Positions 1-6,636 are shown, counted from the stretch's first letter. The stretch is 7,882 bases of DNA from an uncultured Oscillibacter sp. (GCA_910588175.1 CAJUQQ010000080.1:1-7882); one strand, 5' to 3'. Notes: a model not told the origin generated them from the letters alone. Numbers and translations are program-made.

Positions 1-1559
1 ACCACTTCTCGTCCATCGCCGGCGCGGGCCCCATCACCGGCCCCATCGGCGCGGCCCCCTTCGGGTGGTTGGCCTGCACGCTGTGGATCCTGGTGGGCGG
101 CATTTTCTTCGGCGGCGTCCATGACTTCGGCGCCCTGTTCGCCTCCGTCCGCCACGACGGCAAATCCATCGGCGAAATCATTTCCACCAACATGAGCAAG
201 CGGGCCAAGATGCTGTTCCTGATCTTCGCCTACCTGACCCTGATCCTGGTGGTGGCGGCCTTCGCCTCCATCGTGGCCGGCACCTTCGGCGCCACCTTCA
301 CCGAGGCGGGCGAGGTGGATCTGGTTGCCTCCGAGGCCAACGCCCGGGTGGCCATGGTCTCCCTGCTGTTCATCGCCATCGCCATCGTCTTCGGCTTCCT
401 GGTGTACCGCCGGAACGCTCCCATGAGCGTGGCCAGCGTGGTGGGCGTCATCGCCATCGTGGCGATCATCGCCATCGGCATGAACTTCCATCCCATCTAT
501 CTGAGCAAGGACGCCTGGATGTGGATCTGCGGCATTTACATCGCCATCGCCTCCGTCACCCCGGTGTGGATTCTGCTCCAGCCCCGGGACTATCTGAGCT
601 CCTTCCTGCTGTACGCCATGCTGGCTCTGGCCGTGGTGGCCGTGGTTCTGGCCCGTCCCGACATGGGGAGCATGGCCACCGTCAACACCTTTGTGGTGAC
701 CAACCCCGACACCGGCGCGGGCAACCCCATCTTCCCCGTGCTGTTCACCACCATCGCCTGCGGCGCGATTTCCGGCTTCCACTCGCTGGTCTCCTCCGGC
801 ACCACCTCCAAGCAGCTGGATAAGGAAAGCGACGCGAAGCCCATCGCCTACGGCGGCATGCTGCTGGAGTGCGTCCTGGCCATCCTGACCCTGTGCGCCG
901 TGGCCTATGCCTACAGCTGGAACGCGGCCAACCCCGACAATGCCCTGGCGGGCGCCACCGCCATCTTCGGCGGCGGCCTGGCCCACATGATCGACGACTC
1001 CATCCCCGGCACCTACAGCATCCTGTACACCCTGCTGGTGCTGACCTACTCCGCCTTCTGCCTGACCTCTCTGGACACCGCCACCCGTCTGGCCCGGTTC
1101 ATGTTCCAGGAGTTCTGGCTGGATTCCAGCAAGGGCGAGACCCCGGAGAACGTCACCGGCTACAAGAAGGTCCTGTCCAACATGTACGTCTCCACCGGCA
1201 TCACCGTCGTTCTGGGCGTGGTGCTGGGCCTGAACGGCTATGAGAAGATCTGGGCGCTGTTCGGCTCCGCCAACCAGCTGTTGGCGGCTCTGGGCCTGCT
1301 GGCCGTGGCCACCTGGCTGGGCAACATCGGCAAGAACAACAAGATGTTCCTGATCCCCATGGGCTTCATGCTGATTGTCACCATCTTCTCCCTGCTGATC
1401 AACACCAAGAACCAGATCGCCCTGATCTCCGCCGGCGGCGCGGACTGGGGCCCCTATGTCCAGGCCATTCTGGGCATCCTGCTGGTGGTCCTGGCGGTCA
1501 TTCTGGCCATCGAGGGCGTCGCGACCATCGCCCACCCCAAGAAGAATCAGAAGGTCTGA
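1..1559 (+). CDS. cstA: CstA-family carbon starvation / pyruvate-type transporter, 5' truncated by window edge
   Basis: Inner-membrane transporter of the CstA family. Characterised relatives (E. coli CstA and BtsT) import pyruvate, and peptide uptake is also reported for the family; the substrate here is not shown by the sequence. The reading frame is open from base 3 with no start, so the gene begins upstream and 518 residues are visible. The opening HFSSIAGAGPITGP is the family's signature, which normally lies some 60-90 residues into the protein. Other hallmarks are SGFHSLVSSGTTSK (about 780-820), TSLDTATRLARF (about 1065-1100) and LFGSANQLLAALG (about 1258-1292). About a dozen hydrophobic segments follow one another to the C terminus, which ends in a short basic tail. 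The TTG at 69 is internal, not a start. The total length implied is nearer the shorter clostridial members than the ~700-residue E. coli proteins. The gene is followed by an intrinsic terminator, so it is the last gene of its transcript. Confidence 0.95.
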   Translation, partial: HFSSIAGAGPITGPIGAAPFGWLACTLWILVGGIFFGGVHDFGALFASVRHDGKSIGEIISTNMSKRAKMLFLIFAYLTLILVVAAFASIVAGTFGATFTEAGEVDLVASEANARVAMVSLLFIAIAIVFGFLVYRRNAPMSVASVVGVIAIVAIIAIGMNFHPIYLSKDAWMWICGIYIAIASVTPVWILLQPRDYLSSFLLYAMLALAVVAVVLARPDMGSMATVNTFVVTNPDTGAGNPIFPVLFTTIACGAISGFHSLVSSGTTSKQLDKESDAKPIAYGGMLLECVLAILTLCAVAYAYSWNAANPDNALAGATAIFGGGLAHMIDDSIPGTYSILYTLLVLTYSAFCLTSLDTATRLARFMFQEFWLDSSKGETPENVTGYKKVLSNMYVSTGITVVLGVVLGLNGYEKIWALFGSANQLLAALGLLAVATWLGNIGKNNKMFLIPMGFMLIVTIFSLLINTKNQIALISAGGADWGPYVQAILGILLVVLAVILAIEGVATIAHPKKNQKV

Positions 1560-1626
1560 GCAAACCGATGAGCGGAGTCTCCGCCTCCGCCGGGCGCGAA
1601 GCCTTTTGTCCCGGATGAAAAGAAGA

Positions 1627-1661
1627 GAAGGGCCCGGCGGGAATATCCCGCCGGGCTCTTC
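1627..1661. terminator. Bidirectional intrinsic terminator between cstA and the 49-codon gene
   Basis: The core stem GCCCGGCGGG (1632-1641) pairs with CCCGCCGGGC (1647-1656). It extends outward through G-T 1631/1657 and four further pairs to 1627/1661. The left flank is A-rich and the right flank T-rich (CTCTTCCGTTGTTTA), so both the plus-strand transporter transcript and the convergent minus-strand transcript can end here. The minus-strand exit run is CTTCTCTTCTTTTC. Confidence 0.85.
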
Positions 1662-1667
1662 CGTTGT

Positions 1668-1817
1668 TTACTCCTGGTCTTTGGCCAGGGCGATTTTATC
1701 CAGCAGCTCCACAATTTCCTCTCTCGTGTAGGTGTCTTTTTCCCCAGTGGAAAAGATCAGACGCAGGTCGTAAAGCGTGGCTTTCTCAATCATCTTATAG
1801 TCCTTCTCCGTTGGCAT
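1668..1817 (-). CDS. Small hypothetical protein, 49 residues
   Basis: I do not recognise this protein. It starts MPTEKDYKMIEK and ends LLDKIALAKDQE. It is acidic (12 Asp/Glu against 8 Lys/Arg), has no membrane segment, signal peptide or cysteine, and looks mostly helical, with a clear amphipathic stretch at residues about 31-46 (YTREEIVELLDKIALA). The open frame continues far upstream to 2438, but that extension only mirrors the opposite-strand noc-like gene. The real start is the ATG at 1817-1815, which is preceded six bases away by a perfect AAGGAGGTG and, just upstream, by a good promoter. The gene converges on cstA and shares its terminator, and it is divergent from noc, so it is a one-gene transcript. 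A cytosolic regulatory or adaptor role would be a guess. Confidence 0.8.
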   Translation of the reverse strand: MPTEKDYKMIEKATLYDLRLIFSTGEKDTYTREEIVELLDKIALAKDQE

Positions 1818-1823
1818 AAACAG

Positions 1824-1832
1824 CACCTCCTT
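1824..1832 (-). promoter_or_regulatory. Perfect ribosome binding site fixing the start of the 49-codon gene
   Basis: On the minus strand the sequence reads AAGGAGGTG, six bases before the ATG at 1817. It is fully complementary to the 16S anti-Shine-Dalgarno and rules out the much longer upstream reading frame as the real protein. Confidence 0.85.
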
Positions 1833-1838
1833 GCAGCT

Positions 1839-1867
1839 ATTATACCGGCTTTGCCGCCCCGGCGCAA
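1839..1867 (-). promoter_or_regulatory. Sigma-A-type promoter of the 49-codon gene
   Basis: On the minus strand, TTGCGC (1867-1862) is followed by a 17-base spacer and a consensus TATAAT (1844-1839). Standard spacing puts the transcript start near 1832, which is the first base of the ribosome binding site. The mRNA leader would therefore be only about 15 nt long and consist almost entirely of the Shine-Dalgarno and its spacer. Confidence 0.75.
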
Positions 1868-1919
1868 GCTGTATTTCCCGCCGCCGACAGATTCCCCATG
1901 GTTTTTCATGCCCCGTCCG

Positions 1920-1926
1920 GTAGAAT
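1920..1926 (+). promoter_or_regulatory. Possible -10 element for the noc-like gene
   Basis: TAGAAT at 1921-1926 lies 27 bases before the ATG at 1953 and would start the mRNA near 1933. No convincing -35 is visible: 17 bases upstream is ATGGTT. The call rests on the -10 and on the need for a promoter in this divergent region. Confidence 0.35.
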
Positions 1927-1938
1927 GGGACAAACTGG

Positions 1939-1945
1939 AAGGAGG
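1939..1945 (+). promoter_or_regulatory. Ribosome binding site deciding the noc-like start
   Basis: AAGGAGG lies seven bases before ATG 1953. The frame is open further upstream, with ATG codons such as that at 1908, but none has a ribosome site and they fall in or before the probable promoter. Residue 1 is therefore the Met at 1953. Confidence 0.85.
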
Positions 1946-1952
1946 CGGTCCC

Positions 1953-2738
1953 ATGGGAGAGGAAAAGCGGGTGCTGCGCCTGGGGGTGGAGGCCATCCGC
2001 CCCAATCCCCGCCAGCCCCGGCGGCTGTTTGACGAGGGGGCCCTGCGGGAGCTGGCGGCGTCCATCCGCCGCCACGGCGTGGTGCAGCCCTTGGTGGTCC
2101 GGCGGCGGAGCGACGGCTGGGAGCTGGTGGCGGGGGAGCGGCGGCTCCGGGCGGCGCGGCTGGCGGGTCTCGCCACGGTGCCCTGTGTGGAGGCGGAGGT
2201 GGACGAGCGGGAGTCCGCCCTGCTGGCCCTGGTGGAAAATTTGCAGCGGCGGGATCTGCACTACTTTGAGGAGGCCGCCGCCATCGCCGCCTACCTCCGC
2301 CAGACCCGGTCCACCCAGGAAGAGGCGGCGGCGGAGCTGGGGCGGTCGGCCTCGGCGGTGGCCAACAAGCTGCGGCTTCTCCGCCTGTCCCCCGCCTGCC
2401 AGGCGTTGCTGCTGGAGACGGGGCTGACGGAGCGCCACGCCCGGGCCCTCCTCCGGCTGGAGGACGAGGAGGAGCGGCTGTTGGCGGCCCGCCGGGCGGC
2501 GGAGCGGGGCTGGAACGTGGCCCAGACGGAGCAGTACGTGGAGCGGAGACTCCAGGAGCTCCAGACCGCCGCCCCCACGGGACGGCGGACGTACATTTTG
2601 AAAGACGTGCGGCTGTTTTTGAACAGTGTGGATCGGGGACTGCGCATCGTCCGGGAGGCCGGCGTGGAGGCCCAGTGCCTCCGGGAGGACACCGAGGACG
2701 AGATCGTCATGACCATCCGGATTCCCAGGAGGCCCTGA
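1953..2738 (+). CDS. noc: Noc-like ParB/Spo0J-family nucleoid occlusion protein
   Basis: A 261-residue ParB-family DNA-binding CTPase. Visible landmarks are box I NPRQPR (18-23), the CTP-binding GERRLRA (61-67), ENLQRRDL (95-102), a helix-turn-helix at about 121-146 and a C-terminal dimerisation part (about 210-258) ending in TIRIP. In Bacillus, Noc binds dispersed sites and stops the division septum forming over the chromosome, whereas ParB/Spo0J binds parS. This protein fits Noc better: TERHARAL at 159-166, NKLRLLRL at 138-145 and the TIRIP ending are as in Noc. It has only about 15 residues before the ParB fold, so the membrane-binding amphipathic helix at the N terminus of Bacillus Noc is not evident. 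No parA or rsmG adjoins it. It stands alone between its own start region and a terminator. The alternative is a divergent Spo0J paralogue with another target. Confidence 0.85.
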   Translation: MGEEKRVLRLGVEAIRPNPRQPRRLFDEGALRELAASIRRHGVVQPLVVRRRSDGWELVAGERRLRAARLAGLATVPCVEAEVDERESALLALVENLQRRDLHYFEEAAAIAAYLRQTRSTQEEAAAELGRSASAVANKLRLLRLSPACQALLLETGLTERHARALLRLEDEEERLLAARRAAERGWNVAQTEQYVERRLQELQTAAPTGRRTYILKDVRLFLNSVDRGLRIVREAGVEAQCLREDTEDEIVMTIRIPRRP

Positions 2739-2756
2739 CGGTCTCCTTTTTCTCTT
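2727..2756 (+). terminator. Intrinsic terminator overlapping the end of the noc-like gene
   Basis: Stem AGGAGGCC (2727-2734) pairs with GGTCTCCT (2740-2747): eight pairs, one of them G-U. The loop CTGAC contains the gene's TGA stop, and the stem is followed by the T-rich run TTTTTCTCTT. It separates the noc-like transcript from vanW. Confidence 0.8.
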
Positions 2757-2791
2757 GTTACTGGATTGTAATCACTTTTTCTCCGGGAATG

Positions 2792-2800
2792 TGATAGAAT
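2792..2800 (+). promoter_or_regulatory. Extended -10 promoter of the VanW-domain gene
   Basis: TGATAGAAT (2792-2800) gives a TGn-extended -10 with hexamer TAGAAT, about 50 bases before the ATG. The -35 position holds TCACTT, which is weak, as is common with extended -10 promoters. The preceding terminator makes a separate promoter necessary. Confidence 0.5.
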
Positions 2801-2837
2801 ACCCTGAGAGAGAAACGGCCCCGGACCGGAGGCCGAA

Positions 2838-2845
2838 AAGGAGGG
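2838..2845 (+). promoter_or_regulatory. Ribosome binding site deciding the VanW start
   Basis: AAGGAGGG lies five bases before ATG 2851. The frame is open back to 2755, but that upstream part covers the probable promoter and the end of the previous terminator, so the upstream start is discarded. Confidence 0.85.
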
Positions 2846-2850
2846 ACTTC

Positions 2851-4659
2851 ATGGGACAAACCGCGAATGAAGTCAGACGGGCAAAAAAGGGCGGGGCCGC
2901 TCCCGTGTTCATTGCCCTGGCGCTGACCGCCGCTATCATGGCCGCCGGCTATGGGGGGCTCTGCTACTGGGCCGGGTCCCGGACCGATTTTTACCCCAAG
3001 GAGCTGATCGGCGGCGTGGACGTAGGGGGGCTTACCGTGGACCAGGCCGCCCAAGTGCTGGCGGGAACCCTGCCGAAGAAAACCATTGCCGTTTCCCCCC
3101 TCCAAGACGCCGGGAAGGAGGGCTGGCCCGCCGGGGCAGAAGCCCCTGTCACCGTCACTCTGGAGGAGCTGGGCTACACCGCCGAGCAGTGCCCCGGCAT
3201 CGCCCAGCGGCACTTTGAGCAGCAGGCCGCCGCCCCCTTTCTCACCCGGGGGGCCCGGGTCCTGTCCATCCTCACCAACGACGCCGGAGACGGCCTGACG
3301 GCCCAGGACCGGGACGAACTCCAATTCCGGGAGGGGGTGGCCCGCCTGGCGGAGGAACTGGCGATGGACCCTCTGGACGGAAGCTATGAGGTGCTGGACG
3401 ACGAGATCCTGCTGACCCGGGAGGCCAACGGCCGCTCCATCGGGGAGGAGGGTCTGGCTCTGGCCCTGGAAAACGCCGTGACCGGCGGCATGGAGGAAAT
3501 CCAGGTGGATTTCACCACCCGGGAGGCCGCCCCCCTCTCCATTCAGGAGGTTCACGACGCCGTCTCCGGCGAGATGGAGAACGCCCGCTATGACCATGCC
3601 ACCGGAGGCATACTCCCCGAAAAGCGGGGGGCCTCCTTTGACACCGTGTCCGCCCAGCGGGCGCTGGACGGCGCGTCTCCGGGAGAGACCATCTCTGTTC
3701 CCGCCGACATTCAGGAGCCGGAGATCACGGCGGAAGCCCTGAAATCCGTCCTCTTCCGGGACCTTCTGGGGGAGTGTACCACCCATGTGGGCGGCACCGC
3801 CGCCCGGGTCGGCAATGTGAAGCTGGCCTCCTCCGCCTTTGACGGAACGGTGCTGAACAGCGGGGACGTATTCTCCTACAACGAGACGGTGGGCCAGCGG
3901 ACGGAGGCCAAGGGCTACAAGGCCGCCCCCGCCTACGTCCAGGGGGAAACCGTGGATGAGATCGGCGGCGGCGTGTGCCAGCCCTCCTCCACGCTGTACT
4001 ACGCCTGCCTGCTGGCCAACCTGGAGATTACGGAGCGCTATGCCCACCGGTATATCCCCAACTACATCACCCGGGGCATGGACGCCACGGTCTCCTGGGG
4101 GGGGCCGGACTATAAATTCACCAACGACACGCAATACCCCATCAAGCTTGTAGCGAAATACGACAAGGGCTATCTCACCGTCCAGATCTGGGGCACCAAA
4201 ACCGACGACACGTCGGTGAAGATGACCTACGACACCCTGTCCACCACCCCCTTCGAGGAAGTGGAGCAGCTGGACCCCACCCTGGCCCCGGGCAAGCGGC
4301 AGGTGAAGGTGACGCCCTACACCGGCTATAAGGTCAAGACCTACCGCAACGTCTTCGACGGCAGCGGAAACCTGATCTCCAGCGACGTGGAGGCCATCAG
4401 CGACTACAAGCACCGGGACCGTCTGGTGCTGGTGGGCCCATCTAAGGAGGAATCGGTGGAGACCGGCGGCACGGTTCCCACGGTCCCCGGCACCCCCGTG
4501 GAGCCTAATCCCGGCGTGCCTCCCGCGGCGGAGGAGCCCAGCACCCCTGCCTCCGGCCCCGCCGAGATTCCCTCCCAGCCGGAGACGCCAGCGCCCGCCG
4601 AGCCCTCCACACCGGAGGAGCCCCCGGATTTCGTCGTCATCCCGCCGTCTCAGGAATAA
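2851..4659 (+). CDS. Membrane-anchored VanW-domain envelope protein
   Basis: A 602-residue protein with one N-terminal membrane anchor (about 17-40), which puts the rest outside the cell. After the anchor comes a VGGLTVDQA segment (about 47-72) like the start of the peptidoglycan-binding-4 type domain found with VanW and some L,D-transpeptidases. A second similar half lies at about 160-225. The VanW domain (about 306-440) holds the hallmarks FSYNETVGQR (341-350), GGGVCQPSST (372-381, Cys376) and a DATVSWGGPDYKF stretch (411-423). A G5-like segment (about 470-528) follows, and then a tail of about 70 residues rich in Pro, Glu, Ser and Thr, which looks like an unfolded cell-wall spacer. There is no LPXTG sorting signal. 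The family's biochemical function is unknown. VanW was named from vanB-type vancomycin clusters, but chromosomal members like this one occur widely without resistance genes, and none is near. It is a single-gene unit with its own start signals. Confidence 0.9.
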   Translation: MGQTANEVRRAKKGGAAPVFIALALTAAIMAAGYGGLCYWAGSRTDFYPKELIGGVDVGGLTVDQAAQVLAGTLPKKTIAVSPLQDAGKEGWPAGAEAPVTVTLEELGYTAEQCPGIAQRHFEQQAAAPFLTRGARVLSILTNDAGDGLTAQDRDELQFREGVARLAEELAMDPLDGSYEVLDDEILLTREANGRSIGEEGLALALENAVTGGMEEIQVDFTTREAAPLSIQEVHDAVSGEMENARYDHATGGILPEKRGASFDTVSAQRALDGASPGETISVPADIQEPEITAEALKSVLFRDLLGECTTHVGGTAARVGNVKLASSAFDGTVLNSGDVFSYNETVGQRTEAKGYKAAPAYVQGETVDEIGGGVCQPSSTLYYACLLANLEITERYAHRYIPNYITRGMDATVSWGGPDYKFTNDTQYPIKLVAKYDKGYLTVQIWGTKTDDTSVKMTYDTLSTTPFEEVEQLDPTLAPGKRQVKVTPYTGYKVKTYRNVFDGSGNLISSDVEAISDYKHRDRLVLVGPSKEESVETGGTVPTVPGTPVEPNPGVPPAAEEPSTPASGPAEIPSQPETPAPAEPSTPEEPPDFVVIPPSQE

Positions 4660-4666
4660 GCGTAAA

Positions 4667-4700
4667 CAGGGCGGCCCGCGTATAAACGCGGGCCGCCCTG
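4667..4700. terminator. 15-bp perfect hairpin between convergent genes
   Basis: CAGGGCGGCCCGCGT (4667-4681) pairs exactly with 4686-4700 around the loop ATAA. It starts seven bases after the VanW stop and ends 13 bases before the stop of the convergent loader gene. Neither exit has a true U-run: the plus side continues CGCCAGG and the minus side TTTACGC. It is probably a two-way terminator, or a 3'-end stabiliser. Confidence 0.65.
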
Positions 4701-4713
4701 CGCCAGGGGGCGC

Positions 4714-5709
4714 TCAGCCCCGCTCCTTCCGCAGGCGGCGGATGTCCTCTCCGAAGAAGGGTAGGACCTGATACTCCCCCTCAATCCGGGAGGCGATCTG
4801 AGGTGTGTAGCGCCGGGCCAGCTCGTCCAGCTTCAAATTCGTGCTGAGGATGGTGGCCCGCCGGTCCGTGATGCGGCCGTTGAGGATGCTGTAAAGGGCG
4901 CTCTGGACGAAGGGGGTGGTCATCTCCGTCCCCAGGTCGTCCAGAATCAGTAAGTCGCAGTCCATCACCCGCTCCACGTCGGCCTCCACGGCCTCCCCCA
5001 GCTCCCGGCCGAATTTCCGGGCCTCGAAGCGGTCAAAGATGTGGACGGCGGTGTCGTAAACCACGGAGTACCCCTCGGCGCTGACCTCCCGGGCGATGGC
5101 GGCGGAGAGGAAGGTCTTCCCCAGCCCCGGGTCCCCGGTGAGGAGGAGGTTTCCGCTCCCCTGGCCGAAGCCGGCGGCGTAGCGCTTGCAGGTCCGGCAG
5201 ATCCAATCCATGTTCTCCCGGGGGGAGACCCCCAGGGCCGGGTCCTCCGCTTCGGAATACCACCCCAGGGAAAAGCTCTCGAAGCTCTGATTCCCCAGGT
5301 CCAGCATTCGGGAGAGCTCCCGCTGCTGCTCCCGGGCGCAGTAAGCCTTCAGGCAGCGGCACATCCGCCCGTCCCGCCAGCCGGCGTCGGCGCAGAGGGG
5401 GCAGGCGGGCTTCTCCTCCAGGCAGTCCGCCGGGAGGCCCAGGCCCTCCAGCAGCAGCCTCCGCTCCTCCTGAAGGCCCAAGTTCTGTTTTTTCAGGGCC
5501 TCCACCGCCGCCCGGGGGTCCGTCCCCTTCCGAAGGGCGGTGGAGAGGATGCGGCTCATGGTGGCCCGCAGCTCGGCGTCGATCTCCCGGAGGCGGGGCT
5601 GGCGGTGAAACACCCCCTCCCGGCGGTCTCGGGCCCGTTCCTCCCGGGCCCGCTTGTCCTCCTCAAAGCGCTGGAGGGCCCGGCGGAGGATTTTCCCGTC
5701 ATAGGCCAT
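4714..5709 (-). CDS. Zinc-finger AAA+ helicase loader (DnaC/DnaI-like ATP-binding protein)
   Basis: A 331-residue ATPase of the DnaC/IstB/DnaI group, expected to load the replicative helicase at origins and restart sites. The N-terminal 95 residues are charged and helical (coiled-coil-like). A zinc-finger candidate follows, with Cys103-x2-Cys106 and Cys117-x-Cys119. The AAA+ core has Walker A GDPGLGKT (192-199), Walker B LLILDDLG (253-260), sensor-1 STN (289-291) and an arginine-finger-like SRIE (307-310). The ATG at 5709 is preceded by AAGGAGG (5718-5724 on the minus strand). That site lies inside the end of the upstream DnaD-family gene, only 3 nt intervening between the two genes, so translation is probably coupled. 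The IstB transposition ATPase is an alternative by fold. It is rejected because no IS transposase is adjacent, and because the partner and the zinc finger fit helicase loading. It is similar in size to Bacillus DnaI. Confidence 0.88.
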   Translation of the reverse strand: MAYDGKILRRALQRFEEDKRAREERARDRREGVFHRQPRLREIDAELRATMSRILSTALRKGTDPRAAVEALKKQNLGLQEERRLLLEGLGLPADCLEEKPACPLCADAGWRDGRMCRCLKAYCAREQQRELSRMLDLGNQSFESFSLGWYSEAEDPALGVSPRENMDWICRTCKRYAAGFGQGSGNLLLTGDPGLGKTFLSAAIAREVSAEGYSVVYDTAVHIFDRFEARKFGRELGEAVEADVERVMDCDLLILDDLGTEMTTPFVQSALYSILNGRITDRRATILSTNLKLDELARRYTPQIASRIEGEYQVLPFFGEDIRRLRKERG

Positions 5710-5712
5710 GGC

Positions 5713-6636
5713 TCACCCCTCCTTTCCTCTTTGCTGAATGTACTTGCGCATCCAGGCGTTGCCCGCCTTGGGCGGGGCGGCTGCGCCCGCCGCCGGGACG
5801 GGACGCCGGTCCTTCGCCTCAATCTCGCCGGGGGTATGCAGCCCCGCCTCGTGCCAGCGGCGGAGGATGCCGTTGCAGTAGCTCCACTTGAACTCGTGGC
5901 ACTTGAGAACCGTCTTGTCATAGGCCAGGGCGGCGGCCTCCGGGGAAAAGCCCCATTCCAGCCATTGGAGCAGGTACCTCTCCTCCCCGGCGGAGGGGAG
6001 CCTGTCCCCCAATTGCAGCGCCCGCATGAACTCCGGCAGGGCCCCCTGCCGCCGGGCGCAGCGGTTGAGATGCTCCACGGCGGCGGCCTGGGTGTCGATG
6101 CCCCGGCGGGCCCAGGCGTAGCCCTCCCGCTCGATCTGGCGGAGGGTGGGCCTCCGGCCCGGGCCGAAGCGGGCGGCGGTCCGCTCCGCGCAGTGGCAGA
6201 CCAGGAGGTAGATCACGTCGGCGGGCAGCCCCAGGTAGTCGTACAGCCCCAGCAGGGCGGAGAGGTCCGCCGTGGTAAGGCGTTTGCCCAGCTTCCGCTC
6301 CACCTCGGCGGTGAGGCGGCGGAACTCCCCGCTCTCCTCCAGCTTCCCGGCCACCTCCTCCTGGCGGTAGGCGGGGGGCTCGTCGGCGGGCTCTGGGGGC
6401 GGGCTCTGGGGGGCGATGAGCCCCAGGTCCCGGAGGACGGCCTCCGCCGCCTCAATGCGGCTCCGGTCCCAGCGGAGCTCCCCCGCGAGGGACCGGGGCG
6501 GGGCGTCCCCCCGGCGGCGGAGCAGGGCCAGGTAGAGGAGGGCGGCGTCCCCGTCCCCCCGGTCCAGGAGGCGCTTCACCGCCTGGGGGGAGAGGGTGAC
6601 GGGGTCGTCGGGGGCGTGGACAAGGACGCTGGGCAT
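5713..6636 (-). CDS. DnaD-domain primosome protein with DnaB-like architecture
   Basis: A 307-residue replication-initiation protein of the DnaD/DnaB (Firmicute) family, which remodels DNA and recruits the helicase with its loader. The N-terminal part (about 1-75) looks like the winged-helix domain. Two DnaD-type helical domains follow: one at about 103-185 (KRLTTADLSALLGLYDYLG, then YAWARRGI) and one at about 213-270. The second ends in the diagnostic Tyr-x3-Ile-x3-Trp (Y253, I257, W261). The C-terminal tail is Ala/Pro-rich, then basic (NAWMRKYIQQRG). One winged helix plus two DnaD repeats is the layout of B. subtilis DnaB rather than DnaD, and dnaB is there also followed by dnaI. The ATG at 6636 has AAGGGAGG (6644-6651 on the minus strand) seven bases upstream. 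The nearest good promoter is at 6810-6839, beyond the hairpin RNA. Confidence 0.85.
   Translation of the reverse strand: MPSVLVHAPDDPVTLSPQAVKRLLDRGDGDAALLYLALLRRRGDAPPRSLAGELRWDRSRIEAAEAVLRDLGLIAPQSPPPEPADEPPAYRQEEVAGKLEESGEFRRLTAEVERKLGKRLTTADLSALLGLYDYLGLPADVIYLLVCHCAERTAARFGPGRRPTLRQIEREGYAWARRGIDTQAAAVEHLNRCARRQGALPEFMRALQLGDRLPSAGEERYLLQWLEWGFSPEAAALAYDKTVLKCHEFKWSYCNGILRRWHEAGLHTPGEIEAKDRRPVPAAGAAAPPKAGNAWMRKYIQQRGKEG

Noticed and set aside
1873..1880. ATTTCCCG, matching the left half of the Bacillus Noc binding site, near the noc-like start
   Set aside because: The second half does not match (CCGCCG instead of GGAAAT). Eight bases by chance in a GC-rich intergenic region are not evidence of a site, and this protein's specificity residues differ from Bacillus Noc.
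1818..2438. Upstream extension of the 49-codon minus-strand gene to 256 residues
   Set aside because: The extension is antisense to the noc-like gene and runs through a promoter. The perfect ribosome site at 1824-1832 fixes the short start.
2758..4413. A 551-codon minus-strand open frame across the VanW gene
   Set aside because: It is antisense to a clear VanW-domain protein, its predicted product is Gly/Val/Leu-rich low complexity with no domain, and it has no ribosome site. Long antisense frames are expected at this GC and codon bias.
2851..4659. Reading the VanW gene as a vancomycin-resistance determinant
   Set aside because: No vanH, vanA/B-type ligase, vanX, vanY or two-component system is in the window. 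Stand-alone VanW-domain proteins are common in Clostridia.
4714..5709. IstB helper ATPase of an IS21-type element
   Set aside because: No IstA-like transposase or terminal inverted repeats are present. The neighbour is a DnaD/DnaB-type replication protein in a coupled operon, and there is a zinc-finger candidate before the AAA+ core.
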